A DNA stretch of 30,282 bases from Chloroflexota bacterium (GCA_023489405.1 JAMDCW010000111.1:1730-32011); one strand, 5' to 3'. Positions 1-7,726 are shown, numbered from the stretch's first letter. Notes: a model not told the origin generated them from the letters alone. Numbers and translations: made by a program.

Positions 1-214
1 CTTGCACGCTGGTGACCGTCGCTGTACGGACCGACGTCTTTGCCACGACTGCTGTACTAACACTTGCCTTGGTAACTGTCTGCGTGACTGTGGTGACAGT
101 GGTCGCTGCGGCGCTACCGCAGGCGGCGAGCAGGGTGGCGCCGGCGACGCCGGTCGCACCGAGGCCGAGCGCCTGTAGCAGGTGGCGACGAGAATAACGC
201 GGAGTTGTGAACAT
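1..214 (-). CDS. ABC transporter solute-binding lipoprotein, N-terminal part (truncated by window edge)
   Basis: Only the first 71 codons lie in the window. The protein begins MFTTPRYSRRHLLQAL. It has a twin-arginine motif (SRRHLL), a hydrophobic stretch and then a lipobox ending LLAAC, so it should be exported, possibly by Tat, and lipid-anchored at the Cys. A Thr/Ser/Val-rich linker follows. This layout is typical of extracellular solute-binding proteins of sugar ABC importers. The start is the ATG at 214, with AAAGGT a few bases upstream. It lies 96 bp downstream of the lacI-type gene on the same strand, which fits a regulator followed by its sugar-uptake target. The binding domain is outside the window, so the substrate is unknown and another lipoprotein class cannot be excluded. 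Confidence 0.7.
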   Translation of the reverse strand, partial: MFTTPRYSRRHLLQALGLGATGVAGATLLAACGSAAATTVTTVTQTVTKASVSTAVVAKTSVRTATVTSVQ

Positions 215-225
215 GCCAGTACCTT

Positions 226-239
226 TCGATCTAGAACGA
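226..239. promoter_or_regulatory. Imperfect palindrome upstream of the lipoprotein gene
   Basis: TCGATCTAGAACGA is a 14-bp palindrome with one mismatched pair of positions. It lies just 5' of the ribosome binding site of the lipoprotein gene. It could be an operator for the neighbouring LacI-family protein, but it lacks the central CG of the cre-like site at 1403-1416, so this is a weak inference. Confidence 0.2.
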
Positions 240-310
240 TCAGGCCTGTCAGCACACCGCGGCTGGCGAGGTCGAGCCTACAAATGGTGTGGTGGTGCTT
301 GCGTCGTGGA

Positions 311-1372
311 TCACATCTCGGAAGTCATTGATCCTCCTTCCTCATACGGGCCTGTGGAGCTGCGAACGATGAGCTCGGGTGGGAGTAGCACCTGCGGGGC
401 TTGCGCCGGGTCCACCTGCCCTTCGACGATCTCGATGAGGAGCTGTACTGCGAGCTGACCAATCTGCTCGACAGGCTGGCGCACTGTCGTCAGCGGCGGC
501 TGGATGAAGGCCGCGACGTTGAGACCGTCGAAGCCTCCGAGCGACAACTCTTCGGGGACCCGTACTCCCATCTCGGCGGCCGCCCGCAGCGCCCCAATCG
601 CCATCCGGTCATTGGCCGCAAAGACGGCGGTGGGACGCGGTCTGACGGCCAGGAGGGTGCGCAGAGCCCGATAGCCATCGGCGAAGTCGAGCATCGGCTC
701 ATCGCGTACGTAGGCCTCTGGGCACGTGAGGTTCTGTTCGCGGAGGAAGGTGGTGTAGGTGGCGCGCCGCACCCGCATATCCGGGTTGCGCTGGCAGCCG
801 AGGTAGGCGATGCGCTGGTGCCCCAGGCCGTAGAGATGGTTGAGCAGCAGGCGTGCGCCCAGCTCGTTATCCACACCGACGCTCACGGGGTGATCGCCAC
901 CACCACGACCAAAGGCGACGACGCAGGGATAGTTCTGTATGACCTGCTCCACGGCGTCAGGAGCCTCATCGAGCATCGCCCCAAGGATGAACATGCCGTC
1001 CACCAGTGCGCGGTCGAACACCTCGCTCCCTGCCACCACCTCCTGGGGTTGCTCCGCGGTGTCGGCACTCAGCAGGCGATAGCCGCGCTCCCACGCTGTG
1101 CGCTGTGCCGCTTGGGCGACGGGGTGGAGGAATGGGTCGGTCATATCGGCGAACAGGCAGCCGAGCAAGTGGGTTTGCCGGCTGCGCAGCGCACGAGCCA
1201 AGAGGTTCGGCTGGTAGCCGAGCTGGGCAGCGGCGTGGCGAATTCGCTCCTTGGTGCTGGAGCTAACCGGGATCACGGTCGGGGACTGGTTCAGCACTCG
1301 CGAGGCAGTCGTCACAGAGACGCCGGCTGCGCGTGCTACCTCACGGATCGTCACGGTGGCGCGTTGCGGCAT
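311..1372 (-). CDS. LacI-family transcriptional regulator
   Basis: A 353-residue DNA-binding repressor or activator of the LacI/GalR family, normal in length. The N-terminal helix-turn-helix and hinge cover about residues 5-60 (TIREVARAAGVSVTTASRVL, then YQPNLLARALRS). A periplasmic-binding-protein-like sugar-sensing domain follows to the end, with the typical GFDG and TTVRQP segments near the C-terminus. The ORF also opens at TTG 1375, but ATG 1372 is chosen because GGGAGG lies 6 bases before it. The gene is followed on the same strand by a sugar-type ABC lipoprotein, so it probably controls that transporter; the effector is not deducible. Its last codons include GGAGGATCAATG in frame, a ribosome-binding-like sequence without a new gene after it. 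The region is clearly more GC-rich than the genes from 1700 to 28500. Confidence 0.93.
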   Translation of the reverse strand: MPQRATVTIREVARAAGVSVTTASRVLNQSPTVIPVSSSTKERIRHAAAQLGYQPNLLARALRSRQTHLLGCLFADMTDPFLHPVAQAAQRTAWERGYRLLSADTAEQPQEVVAGSEVFDRALVDGMFILGAMLDEAPDAVEQVIQNYPCVVAFGRGGGDHPVSVGVDNELGARLLLNHLYGLGHQRIAYLGCQRNPDMRVRRATYTTFLREQNLTCPEAYVRDEPMLDFADGYRALRTLLAVRPRPTAVFAANDRMAIGALRAAAEMGVRVPEELSLGGFDGLNVAAFIQPPLTTVRQPVEQIGQLAVQLLIEIVEGQVDPAQAPQVLLPPELIVRSSTGPYEEGGSMTSEM

Positions 1373-1402
1373 CAACTGCCTCCCTGTTGCTGACCGTTAT
1401 AC

Positions 1403-1416
1403 TGATATCGTTTGCA
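1403..1416 (-). promoter_or_regulatory. cre-like LacI-family operator at the lacI start point
   Basis: Read on the minus strand, TGCAAACGATATCA matches the LacI/CcpA-type operator consensus TGWAANCGNTNWCA at every fixed position but one. It touches the -10 box and covers the predicted start of the lacI-type transcript. That is the position expected for autorepression. The motif is seen; the role is inferred. Confidence 0.55.
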
Positions 1417-1444
1417 GTGTACCGTTCTGTGACGAAGCAGTCAA
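1416..1444 (-). promoter_or_regulatory. Promoter of the lacI-type gene
   Basis: On the minus strand, TTGACT (1444-1439) and TACACT (1421-1416) are separated by exactly 17 bp. This is a good sigma-70-type match, about 45 bp upstream of the ATG at 1372. Confidence 0.65.
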
Positions 1445-1532
1445 GCCTCTGGTGCAGGGAGATCCTTCCAGAGGGTGATGATCAGTGAATAGATACGAAG
1501 ATCGCTTCGTTGGTCTAGGGCAAAGAACGTTG

Positions 1533-1664
1533 ACGCCAGCATCTAGCTGTGCTGTTCAATGGGCGTGGCCAGGCGATCTCTGAGGGACCAGCTACGGCTG
1601 GACACGGAGAGCGGTGGGAGAAGGCTGACCCTGGAGGGTGATCAGCGGCTACGCTGGGTTTTTC
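1533..1664 (+). ncRNA. Candidate orphan structured RNA ending in an intrinsic terminator
   Basis: The plus strand here folds into successive hairpins. ACGCC/GGCGT with AGCA/TGCT inside spans 1533-1566. TCTCTG/CGGAGA (1577-1582 with 1605-1610) encloses CCAGC-TACG-GCTGG (1588-1601), whose loop is of the stable UNCG class closed by C-G. A hairpin GCTG-A-CCC-TGGA-GGG-TGAT-CAGC spans about 1624-1646. The last CAGC is shared with the terminator stem that follows, so the two hairpins exclude each other, as in an attenuator. No plus-strand gene follows until 3839. I tried T-box, TPP, SAM, glycine, SRP and RNase P signatures by eye without a convincing match. It could be a small RNA, a riboswitch relic or chance folding. 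Confidence 0.3.
1643..1664 (+). terminator. Rho-independent terminator, plus strand
   Basis: CAGCG-GCTA-CGCTG forms a perfect 5-bp stem, followed by GG and TTTTTC. The T-run is on the plus strand only, so it cannot be the terminator of the minus-strand gene ending at 1665, although it lies just past that gene's stop codon. Confidence 0.45.
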
Positions 1665-2696
1665 TTACAGCGTTCTTACGTCGACGGGCTGGCTAGTTCC
1701 CGCTGATCTCCAAGCAGCTTCAGAGAGCTGCATCACTTTGAGGCCACCTTCGGCAGGGGATTGCACCGGTTCACGTCCCTGAATAGCAGCAATAAAGTTG
1801 TCGTCAGGCGTTGAAGATTGAGGTACGCCTTCAACTTCAACAACGCCGCTGTCAAAGCGGCGGACCTCGATGAATGGTTGACGTGGGTCAGGCTGTCCTA
1901 GCTGCCGATAGAAGATGGCGCCTTCACTGCCGTAGATGGTGATATCTTCGTGCACACTCCCGCCGGGGAAAGGGGCATTCCCGACGATGGAGAGGCAGCC
2001 AGTAGCGCCACCTTCGAACTCGAGCGTGATTGCGGAGTTTACATCGACTTCTAGGTCGAATGACTGCTGGGTTGCAAAGACTCGCTTGGGTTGGAGGTTT
2101 GTGACGTAGAGCAGGATATCGACGATGTGACTTCCCGAATCGTTGAGCTGGCCTCCTCCTGAGATCTCTTTGCTAATCCGCCAGCGATTGGCGTGTTTTT
2201 GGTTGTTATACCAGTTTTGGTTTTGCTGGAGATCCACATACTGGATGGTGCCGATAAGGCCGGAGTCAATGGCCTGTTTCATTGCGAGGAAGGCGTGCTG
2301 ATAGTGGCGTTGATAGGAAACGAGTACGATCTTTCCTGCTTTGTCACGAGCGTGAATTACCTGGCGTGCTTCTTCGACGGAACAAACCATCGGCTTTTCT
2401 ACTAAGACGTGACACCCTGCCTCTAAGCTGCCGCAGATTTGCTCGCAATGGAAACGATGAGGGGTGCTAATCACTACTGCGTCGGGATGCTGGGCCTCTA
2501 CCATGGTGTGAAAGTCGCTGTACACGGAGATTCCGGCGATTGAGGGGAAGCGTTCACGGAAACGTTCAACATTTGCCTCGAATGGCTCGGTTACGGCTAT
2601 GATCTCTACATCTTGGCGTTGAATCAACCGCGGGACGTGAGCACCGACCATATTATTTCCAGCACCAATGAGACCAATACGCAATCGCTGTGTCAC
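1665..2696 (-). CDS. Gfo/Idh/MocA-family NAD(P)-dependent oxidoreductase
   Basis: A 343-residue sugar or polyol dehydrogenase-type protein of usual family length. The N-terminal Rossmann fold carries the dinucleotide motif GLIGAGNNMVGAH (about residues 8-20). The family signature EKPMVCSVEEA lies near residue 100. The C-terminal half is the alpha/beta dimerisation and substrate domain. Known members oxidise or reduce sugars, inositols or aldonates; the substrate here is not readable. The start is GTG 2696, preceded by AAGGG at suitable spacing. Nearby genes for sugar uptake, an aldo/keto reductase and a debranching glucosidase fit carbohydrate metabolism, but no operon links them directly. 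Confidence 0.9.
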   Translation of the reverse strand: MTQRLRIGLIGAGNNMVGAHVPRLIQRQDVEIIAVTEPFEANVERFRERFPSIAGISVYSDFHTMVEAQHPDAVVISTPHRFHCEQICGSLEAGCHVLVEKPMVCSVEEARQVIHARDKAGKIVLVSYQRHYQHAFLAMKQAIDSGLIGTIQYVDLQQNQNWYNNQKHANRWRISKEISGGGQLNDSGSHIVDILLYVTNLQPKRVFATQQSFDLEVDVNSAITLEFEGGATGCLSIVGNAPFPGGSVHEDITIYGSEGAIFYRQLGQPDPRQPFIEVRRFDSGVVEVEGVPQSSTPDDNFIAAIQGREPVQSPAEGGLKVMQLSEAAWRSAGTSQPVDVRTL

Positions 2697-2861
2697 CGTC
2701 GTCCCTTTTCTTCTACGTAATTTTTACTTGAACCAGAGAACCATAGCACACTGAGAGAAGAGGTGCACCGTGGATCCATGGGGGCGGGTGGTTGGATGGG
2801 GTTGGGTTAGGAGAGGCTCCCATCGGTTGGTACCAGAATGTCTAGTGGCTGACCAAGCTTA

Positions 2862-2951
2862 CGCTCGAACTCGCGACGCCACGTTTCGCCGTGATCGAGG
2901 TCATCGCTCGAACTCGCGACGCCACGTTTCGCCGTGATCGAGGTCATCGCT
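2862..2951. repeat. 43-bp exact tandem duplication at the 3' end of thyX
   Basis: The 43 bases at 2862-2904 recur without a mismatch at 2905-2947, and the match runs 4 bases further (to 2951). The unit begins CGCTCGAACTCGCG and ends GATCGAGGTCAT. Because 43 is not a multiple of three, the second copy shifts the thyX frame and makes the TGA stop at 2903-2901. Confidence 0.97.
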
Positions 2952-3728
2952 TGTCAACTGTTCACCTCGGAGTAGTTTCTGCAGGAGCTGCATTTCTGTT
3001 TTAGAGAAGGTTACAGCGTCGAGAACATAGTCTTCGAAGGCCTCGTAGGTGATTGGCGCGATAGCGCGGACGCATCGTGCGATGACCTGGGCATAGTCGC
3101 GTATCTCTTCTTGGGCGTGCGGGTCGAGGCGTAGCGAGAGAAAGTGAAGGCAGTTATGAAGGTTGATTTTCCAGTACCACTCGGTATAGAGAGAGAGGGG
3201 GAGATCGATACGGGCTAACTCGCGCGACATACCGACCTCGAGCAACTGGTGGTAGAGGGAATATGTTTCGTGGTTGACTTTCTGCCATTGCTCGATAGCC
3301 CATTGTGCTGTCTCTTGGAGCATAGGCTCTTCGGCACGGCCCTGGCGATTTGTCTCACTCTGGGGACGGATAGCATATGGCTCGGGGATGAAGAACTCTT
3401 CGCGCATCTCGGAGTAGCGTTGAGAGATGCTATTGATGCTTGCCGTACGGTGACGGAACCACTGACGTTCGACGAATATTGGTGCTTTGATGTGGAATTT
3501 CAGCTCAACCATCTCGAACGGAGACGTGTGGCGATTGCGCATAAGGTACCGAATCAGCCCACGGTGCGTCCGTATACTCCGTGTTCCTGCACCGTAGCTG
3601 ACGCGTGCTGCGGCGATGATGGCGGCGTCGTCGCCCATGAAGTCAATGAGCCGGACGAAGCCCGCGTTGTGAACTTTTAACTCCTGGCCGACAAGAGCTT
3701 GGGGATCTTCGCGCGTCGAACTACTCAT
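2901..3728 (-). CDS. thyX: Flavin-dependent thymidylate synthase ThyX, C-terminus altered by duplication
   Basis: ThyX makes dTMP from dUMP using methylenetetrahydrofolate and FAD with NAD(P)H. The 275-residue protein carries the ThyX signature RHRTASINSISQR at residues 92-104 (pattern RHRxxSxNxxSxR), preceded by conserved segments such as HTSPFEM. The ORF is open to 3890, but ATG 3728 is preferred: GGAG lies about 9 bases upstream and the protein starts at a sensible point before the fold. The C-terminus is unusual. A 43-bp tandem duplication creates the stop after REFER. Removing one copy restores a longer frame ending KLGQPLDILVPTDGSLS. The catalytic core is intact, so activity is likely retained. 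The divergent aldo/keto reductase gene begins 110 bp upstream. Confidence 0.93.
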   Translation of the reverse strand: MSSSTREDPQALVGQELKVHNAGFVRLIDFMGDDAAIIAAARVSYGAGTRSIRTHRGLIRYLMRNRHTSPFEMVELKFHIKAPIFVERQWFRHRTASINSISQRYSEMREEFFIPEPYAIRPQSETNRQGRAEEPMLQETAQWAIEQWQKVNHETYSLYHQLLEVGMSRELARIDLPLSLYTEWYWKINLHNCLHFLSLRLDPHAQEEIRDYAQVIARCVRAIAPITYEAFEDYVLDAVTFSKTEMQLLQKLLRGEQLTSDDLDHGETWRREFER

Positions 3729-3772
3729 CGTTGCTGGCTCCAACTCACCGTTTTGATAGCTATCCTGCCATA

Positions 3773-3824
3773 AGGCAATGGGAAGAGTACGGTAAGGTAC
3801 CGTGTGCCGCATAGGCAATGGGAA
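3773..3824. promoter_or_regulatory. Direct repeats and palindrome in the divergent thyX / aldo-keto reductase control region
   Basis: AGGCAATGGGAA occurs at 3773-3784 and again at 3813-3824, exactly 40 bp apart (about four helical turns). Between them, ACGGTA-AGG-TACCGT (3789-3803) is a perfect inverted repeat. The arrangement resembles a binding region for a regulator acting on one or both genes. The elements are seen; the function is inferred. Confidence 0.4.
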
Positions 3825-3838
3825 AGGGGGATTGTAGG

Positions 3839-4780
3839 ATGGCGATGCTCTCAATTCCGGGTGTCGAGAAGGAAGTCTCTCGTCTGGCATTGGGAACTCT
3901 GACGCTTACAGTGGAAGAAGCTGGGTATACGCAATGGCGTTTACTCCTTGGCCGCTTCTTTGAACTTGGTGGTCGTGTGATCGATACGGCGTATATCTAT
4001 AACCGTGGTCAGAGCGAGCGGGGACTTGGCCGGTGGTTGGCGGAGCATGGCTTGCGCGATAAGCTCGTCATCGTTGACAAGGGTACCCATCAGGCGGCAG
4101 ATGGACGCTGGCTCATCGATCCGGAACATATAGCAGCCGATCTCAGCGTGTCGCTGGAGCGGTTAGGCGTCTCGACGATCGACCTGTACCTGCTGCATCG
4201 TGACAATGTTCAACTACCGGTGGGGACGCTAGTCGAATGTTTGAATCGACACATCGATAATGGTTCGATACAAGCCTACGGTGTTTCGAACTGGACGATG
4301 GCGCGAATAGAAGAAGCGCTGGAATATGCGGAGCGACACAGTCTGCGGCCGATATCAGCGAATAGTCCTAATGTTACTTTGGCGCGGACGATCACTCCGC
4401 TATGGGAAGGCTGCGTGACACTCGATGCTGTGAGCCAGCAATGGCACCGAGAACATGGCTTGCTCGTTCTGGCGTGGTCCTCTCAGGCGCGTGGGTTTTT
4501 CTCCGGGCGCTTTACCAGAGGTCAGGTAGAGGATCGACTGGTTAGGGCTAGCTACGATTGTGACGATAACTGGGAACGGTTACGGCGCGTGCAGCAGTTG
4601 GCGGCAGAAAAGGGCACGACACCGGCGCGCATTGCACTCGCGTGGGTTCTCGGTGAGCCCTATCCTATTCTCCCACTTATCGGTCCGCTGACCGTGGCTG
4701 AACTTGAAGACAGTTGGCTGGCACTTTCTGTGCAACTCACACCAGCAGAGCGTCACTGGCTCAACTTAGAAGGGGAATGA
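3839..4780 (+). CDS. Aldo/keto reductase
   Basis: A 313-residue NADPH-dependent reductase of the AKR (beta/alpha)8-barrel fold. The catalytic tetrad is readable as Asp49 (VIDTA), Tyr54 (IYNRG), Lys81 (VDKGT) and His120 (LLHRD). The later GVSNW and AWSSQARGFFSG segments are typical of the family. ATG 3839 is chosen because a GGGGG run lies 9-13 bases upstream; a longer ORF from 3818 has no such site. Substrates of the family are sugars, aldehydes and ketones; none can be assigned. The gene is followed after only 7 bp by a debranching-type glucosidase, so the two are probably co-transcribed and may act on glycan or sugar metabolism. Confidence 0.92.
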   Translation: MAMLSIPGVEKEVSRLALGTLTLTVEEAGYTQWRLLLGRFFELGGRVIDTAYIYNRGQSERGLGRWLAEHGLRDKLVIVDKGTHQAADGRWLIDPEHIAADLSVSLERLGVSTIDLYLLHRDNVQLPVGTLVECLNRHIDNGSIQAYGVSNWTMARIEEALEYAERHSLRPISANSPNVTLARTITPLWEGCVTLDAVSQQWHREHGLLVLAWSSQARGFFSGRFTRGQVEDRLVRASYDCDDNWERLRRVQQLAAEKGTTPARIALAWVLGEPYPILPLIGPLTVAELEDSWLALSVQLTPAERHWLNLEGE

Positions 4781-4787
4781 TGACACG

Positions 4788-6731
4788 ATGCCGCAGTCGC
4801 GTATTGATCGAGGAATTACGTGTGATCGTTTGGTGGGTCGAACGCGAGAATGGCTGGTACCCAACGGGCGTGGCGGCTATGCCAGTGGTACGCTTGCGGA
4901 ACCTACGCGTCGCTATCACGCGCTTCTTATGGCTGCACCGGAAGACCCCAATGAGCGAGTGGCAACACTCGTGCGACTGGAAGAAGACATAACGAGTGCA
5001 AATAGTAGCTGGCGACTGGACACCCATGAGTTTCTCGATGGCACTATTGCCCCAGAGGGCTATCGCTTTCTGCAGGATTTTCGCCTCGACTTTGGTCTGC
5101 CAATCTGGGTTTACGGGATCGATGGCTGGATCATAGAGAAGCGACTTTGGATGCCGTATGGGAATGATGCTGTGTGTATCCAGTATCGCTTAGTAAGTGG
5201 TCCGGGACAGGTGACCTTGCGCTTGACCCCGCTGATAGGAAATCGTCCGGCAGACAATCTGCTTAGACGCGGGGACCGACAATTTGCTGTATCGAGAAAC
5301 GATGGAACCCTGGAAGTTCGTGGTGCTACAGAGTGCCTTGCCATCCGATTGACGGACGGTGATGACATTGTCGATAGCGACTGGCACTATCAGTTTGCCC
5401 TGAGAGAAGAGCGTTCGCGTGGCTATGATTGGGTAGAAGACCTCTTCCGGCCTGGTTATCTTACACGCCGGTTAGACGTAGGTGAATCGGCCACCTTCTC
5501 TTGCGCCGTGGAGCAAGAGGCTAGCACACCGGTGAAAGTGGACGGATCGTTAGAACTCGAAGTGCAACGCAGGCGCTCGCTCGCTGGCCAGGTTTCTAGA
5601 GAGGAGGCGTCGCTCCGCCGATGGCTTACGCTAGCGGCAGACCAGTTCATCGTCCGCGATCCGCGTGGAGAGGTAACGATTCTGGCAGGCTATCCGTGGT
5701 TCGGTGAATGGGGACGTGATGCGATGCTCTCGCTACCGGGTCTTTTCCTGACGACGGGGAGGGAGCGTGAGGCGATGCTTGTGCTCCAACGTTGGATGGG
5801 GAGGATCAAGGAGGGACTGTTACCGAATACCTTGAGAGATGAATCAGTGGCATTCAATACGGCTGACGGCTCCTTGCTGTTTCTCGATACTGCTTACCGA
5901 ACTCTCGAGCAGGTACGCGATTCACGCTTTCGCATGCGCGTCTATGCCGCTGCCCAGAGCATCATCAGTAGCTATGTCAAGGGGACGCAGTGGGGCATTC
6001 AGATGGATGCTTCAGATGGGCTGATACGTGCTGAGGCACCCCGTATGCAGTTGACGTGGATGGATGCCAAAGTTGGCGACTGGGTAGTGACGCCGCGGTA
6101 TGGCAAGCCCGTTGAGATCAATGCATTGTGGATCAATGCCCTGCATGTTGCTCGGGCGTGGAGCATTCAAGTTGATCGACCGTTCGCTTTTCAGGAAATT
6201 CTCGACCTCGCTCAACGTTCATTTACGGAGCTCTTCTGGTATGAGGCGGGAGGTTATCTCTATGATGTAGTCGGAGGGCCGGAGGGGTCTGATCCGACGT
6301 TACGACCTAACCAGTTGCTGGCTATCTCCCTGCCGTTTCCAGCGCTTACGGGCCCAAGGGCCAAGCGTGTCGTCGATCTTGTAACGCAAGAGCTTCTGAC
6401 TCCGGTAGGTCTGCGCACGCTACCGCGATGGTCTCATGCATACCATGGCGTCTATCAAGGAGATCAAGCGACACGCGATGCGGCGTACCATCAGGGTACA
6501 GTGTGGCCGTGGCTATTAGGGCCCTATGTTGAAGCGGCGATACGAGCCGGCTATTCGAAGAAAGCACTGTTGCGACAGTTGCGACTGTTTCAAGCGCATT
6601 TGACCGAAGCTGGAATTGGGACTGTCTCAGAGATTTTCGACGGGGATGCCCCTCATGCACCGAAGGGCTGTTATGCGCAGGCTTGGAGTGTTGCTCAGTT
6701 GCTATGGGCGCTCCATATTCTTTCGTCTTGA
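4788..6731 (+). CDS. Glycogen debranching enzyme-type amylo-alpha-1,6-glucosidase
   Basis: A 647-residue enzyme expected to cut alpha-1,6 branch points of glycogen or maltodextrins in the cytoplasm; no signal peptide is visible. The N-terminal part (about 1-220) matches the debranching-enzyme N-domain (REWLVPNGRGGYASGTL, TRRYHALLMAA). The C-terminal (alpha/alpha)6-barrel part carries GYPWFGEWGRDAMLSLPG near residue 301, LTWMDAKVGDWVVTPR near 422, KPVEINALWINAL just after, and YHQGTVWPWLLGPY near the end. These are conserved blocks of bacterial and archaeal debranching enzymes; the Asp of WGRD and the Glu of VEIN are likely catalytic. It starts at ATG 4788, 7 bp after the aldo/keto reductase stop. 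It is convergent with the phosphatase gene, with only 19 bp between them. Confidence 0.9.
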   Translation: MPQSRIDRGITCDRLVGRTREWLVPNGRGGYASGTLAEPTRRYHALLMAAPEDPNERVATLVRLEEDITSANSSWRLDTHEFLDGTIAPEGYRFLQDFRLDFGLPIWVYGIDGWIIEKRLWMPYGNDAVCIQYRLVSGPGQVTLRLTPLIGNRPADNLLRRGDRQFAVSRNDGTLEVRGATECLAIRLTDGDDIVDSDWHYQFALREERSRGYDWVEDLFRPGYLTRRLDVGESATFSCAVEQEASTPVKVDGSLELEVQRRRSLAGQVSREEASLRRWLTLAADQFIVRDPRGEVTILAGYPWFGEWGRDAMLSLPGLFLTTGREREAMLVLQRWMGRIKEGLLPNTLRDESVAFNTADGSLLFLDTAYRTLEQVRDSRFRMRVYAAAQSIISSYVKGTQWGIQMDASDGLIRAEAPRMQLTWMDAKVGDWVVTPRYGKPVEINALWINALHVARAWSIQVDRPFAFQEILDLAQRSFTELFWYEAGGYLYDVVGGPEGSDPTLRPNQLLAISLPFPALTGPRAKRVVDLVTQELLTPVGLRTLPRWSHAYHGVYQGDQATRDAAYHQGTVWPWLLGPYVEAAIRAGYSKKALLRQLRLFQAHLTEAGIGTVSEIFDGDAPHAPKGCYAQAWSVAQLLWALHILSS

Positions 6732-6750
6732 AAGAGGGTACGCGCAGAAA

Positions 6751-7533
6751 CTAGCGTAAAGCCCTGTGGATTTCTTCGAAGAGCGCCGGGCTATTGGCAG
6801 CGATGGCAGAGTGATGGTTCGCACACCATGGAGTGCCAGCGAAATCTGTGATGATTCCTCCTGCTTCGGTGATGATCAGTGCGCCTGCTGCAACATCCCA
6901 GGGTTGTAGCGTTGCTTCCCAGAAACCGTCGAAGCGCCCGCACGCCACATAGCAGAGGTTCAGAGCGGCAGCTCCATCGCGACGTACAGCCTGGGACAGT
7001 CTTGTAAGGAGACCGAAGCGCAGGAGTACTTCGTCGAGCTGTGATCGGTCATAGGGGAAGCCGGTAGCGAGCAGAGAGTGGGCGAGGTCCGGAGTTTGTG
7101 AGACGTGGATAGCTTGGCCATTGAGTAAGGCGCCTCGGTTGGTTACTGCGGAAAAGAGCTCTTCTCGAAAAGGATCGTAGACTGCGCCAACGACGATTTT
7201 CCCCTCGTGCTCAAGTGCTATGGAGACACAGCAAACGGGGTAGCCATGAACGAAGTTCGTTGTCCCATCTAGAGGATCTACGATCCAGCGAAATTCACTT
7301 GTGCGTCTAGTACCGGAGCCTTCTTCGGCAAGGATAGAATGATCGGGGAAGCGATCGGTGATAAAGGACAGAATGAACTGTTCGGAACGATGATCAAACT
7401 CGGTAACTAGATCGACCTGGCCTTTATACCCTACGGATCGCACATCGGCGATTGTACCAATCCCCTCGCGCAGTACACTACCACCAAGGCGTGCGGCGGT
7501 GATTGCAACGTTCAACTCCTGCTGATAGTCCAT
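6751..7533 (-). CDS. Inositol monophosphatase family protein
   Basis: A 260-residue Mg-dependent phosphatase of the IMPase/SuhB/CysQ superfamily, of typical length. Metal and substrate motifs are visible: AEEGSG at about 69-74, WIVDPLDGTTNFVHG at 83-97, and WDVAAGALIITEAGG in the last quarter. The DPLDGT and WDxAAG patterns are diagnostic. Likely substrates are myo-inositol-1-phosphate or related sugar phosphates; the family also includes histidinol-phosphatases and fructose-1,6-bisphosphatases, so the exact activity is open. ATG 7533 is preceded by AGGAAG. It lies 109 bp downstream of tRNA-Pro on the same strand. Confidence 0.92.
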   Translation of the reverse strand: MDYQQELNVAITAARLGGSVLREGIGTIADVRSVGYKGQVDLVTEFDHRSEQFILSFITDRFPDHSILAEEGSGTRRTSEFRWIVDPLDGTTNFVHGYPVCCVSIALEHEGKIVVGAVYDPFREELFSAVTNRGALLNGQAIHVSQTPDLAHSLLATGFPYDRSQLDEVLLRFGLLTRLSQAVRRDGAAALNLCYVACGRFDGFWEATLQPWDVAAGALIITEAGGIITDFAGTPWCANHHSAIAANSPALFEEIHRALR

Positions 7534-7642
7534 ATTCTTCCTGTGCTCCCTCTACGGCAAAGCAGTGTACCGCTGGGGGCGTTTTTTGCTCATCCTGGTA
7601 GCAGGCTCGGAACTGTACTTTGCTGGAGGGCAACGAAAAATG

Positions 7643-7717
7643 TCGGGGTGGAGCGATTTGAACGCTCGGCCTCAGCGACCCGAACGCTGCGCTCTAGCCA
7701 AACTGAGCTACACCCCG
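7643..7717 (-). tRNA. tRNA-Pro (anticodon CGG)
   Basis: The minus strand folds into a complete cloverleaf. The acceptor is CGGGGTG/CACCCCG with discriminator A. The D-arm contains TAGCTCAG. The anticodon stem CAGCG/CGCTG carries the loop TTCGGGT (anticodon CGG, reading CCG), and the T-arm is GAGCG-TTCAAAT-CGCTC. CCA is not encoded. ATTTTTC follows the 3' end and may aid termination. Confidence 0.96.
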
Positions 7718-7726
7718 AATGTACTG

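Noticed and set aside
401..1393. 330-codon open frame on the plus strand opposite the lacI-type gene
   Set aside because: Mirror of a GC-rich gene; no domain pattern, and the minus-strand LacI assignment is unambiguous.
1450..1664. T-box riboswitch
   Set aside because: GGAGGGTGATCAGCGG only loosely recalls the T-box motif (AGGGTGGNACCGCG). The UGGN bulge context is wrong and no aminoacyl-tRNA or amino-acid gene follows.
3729..3890. 54-residue extension of ThyX
   Set aside because: It overlaps the divergent promoter region and the start of the reductase gene; the internal ATG has GGAG.
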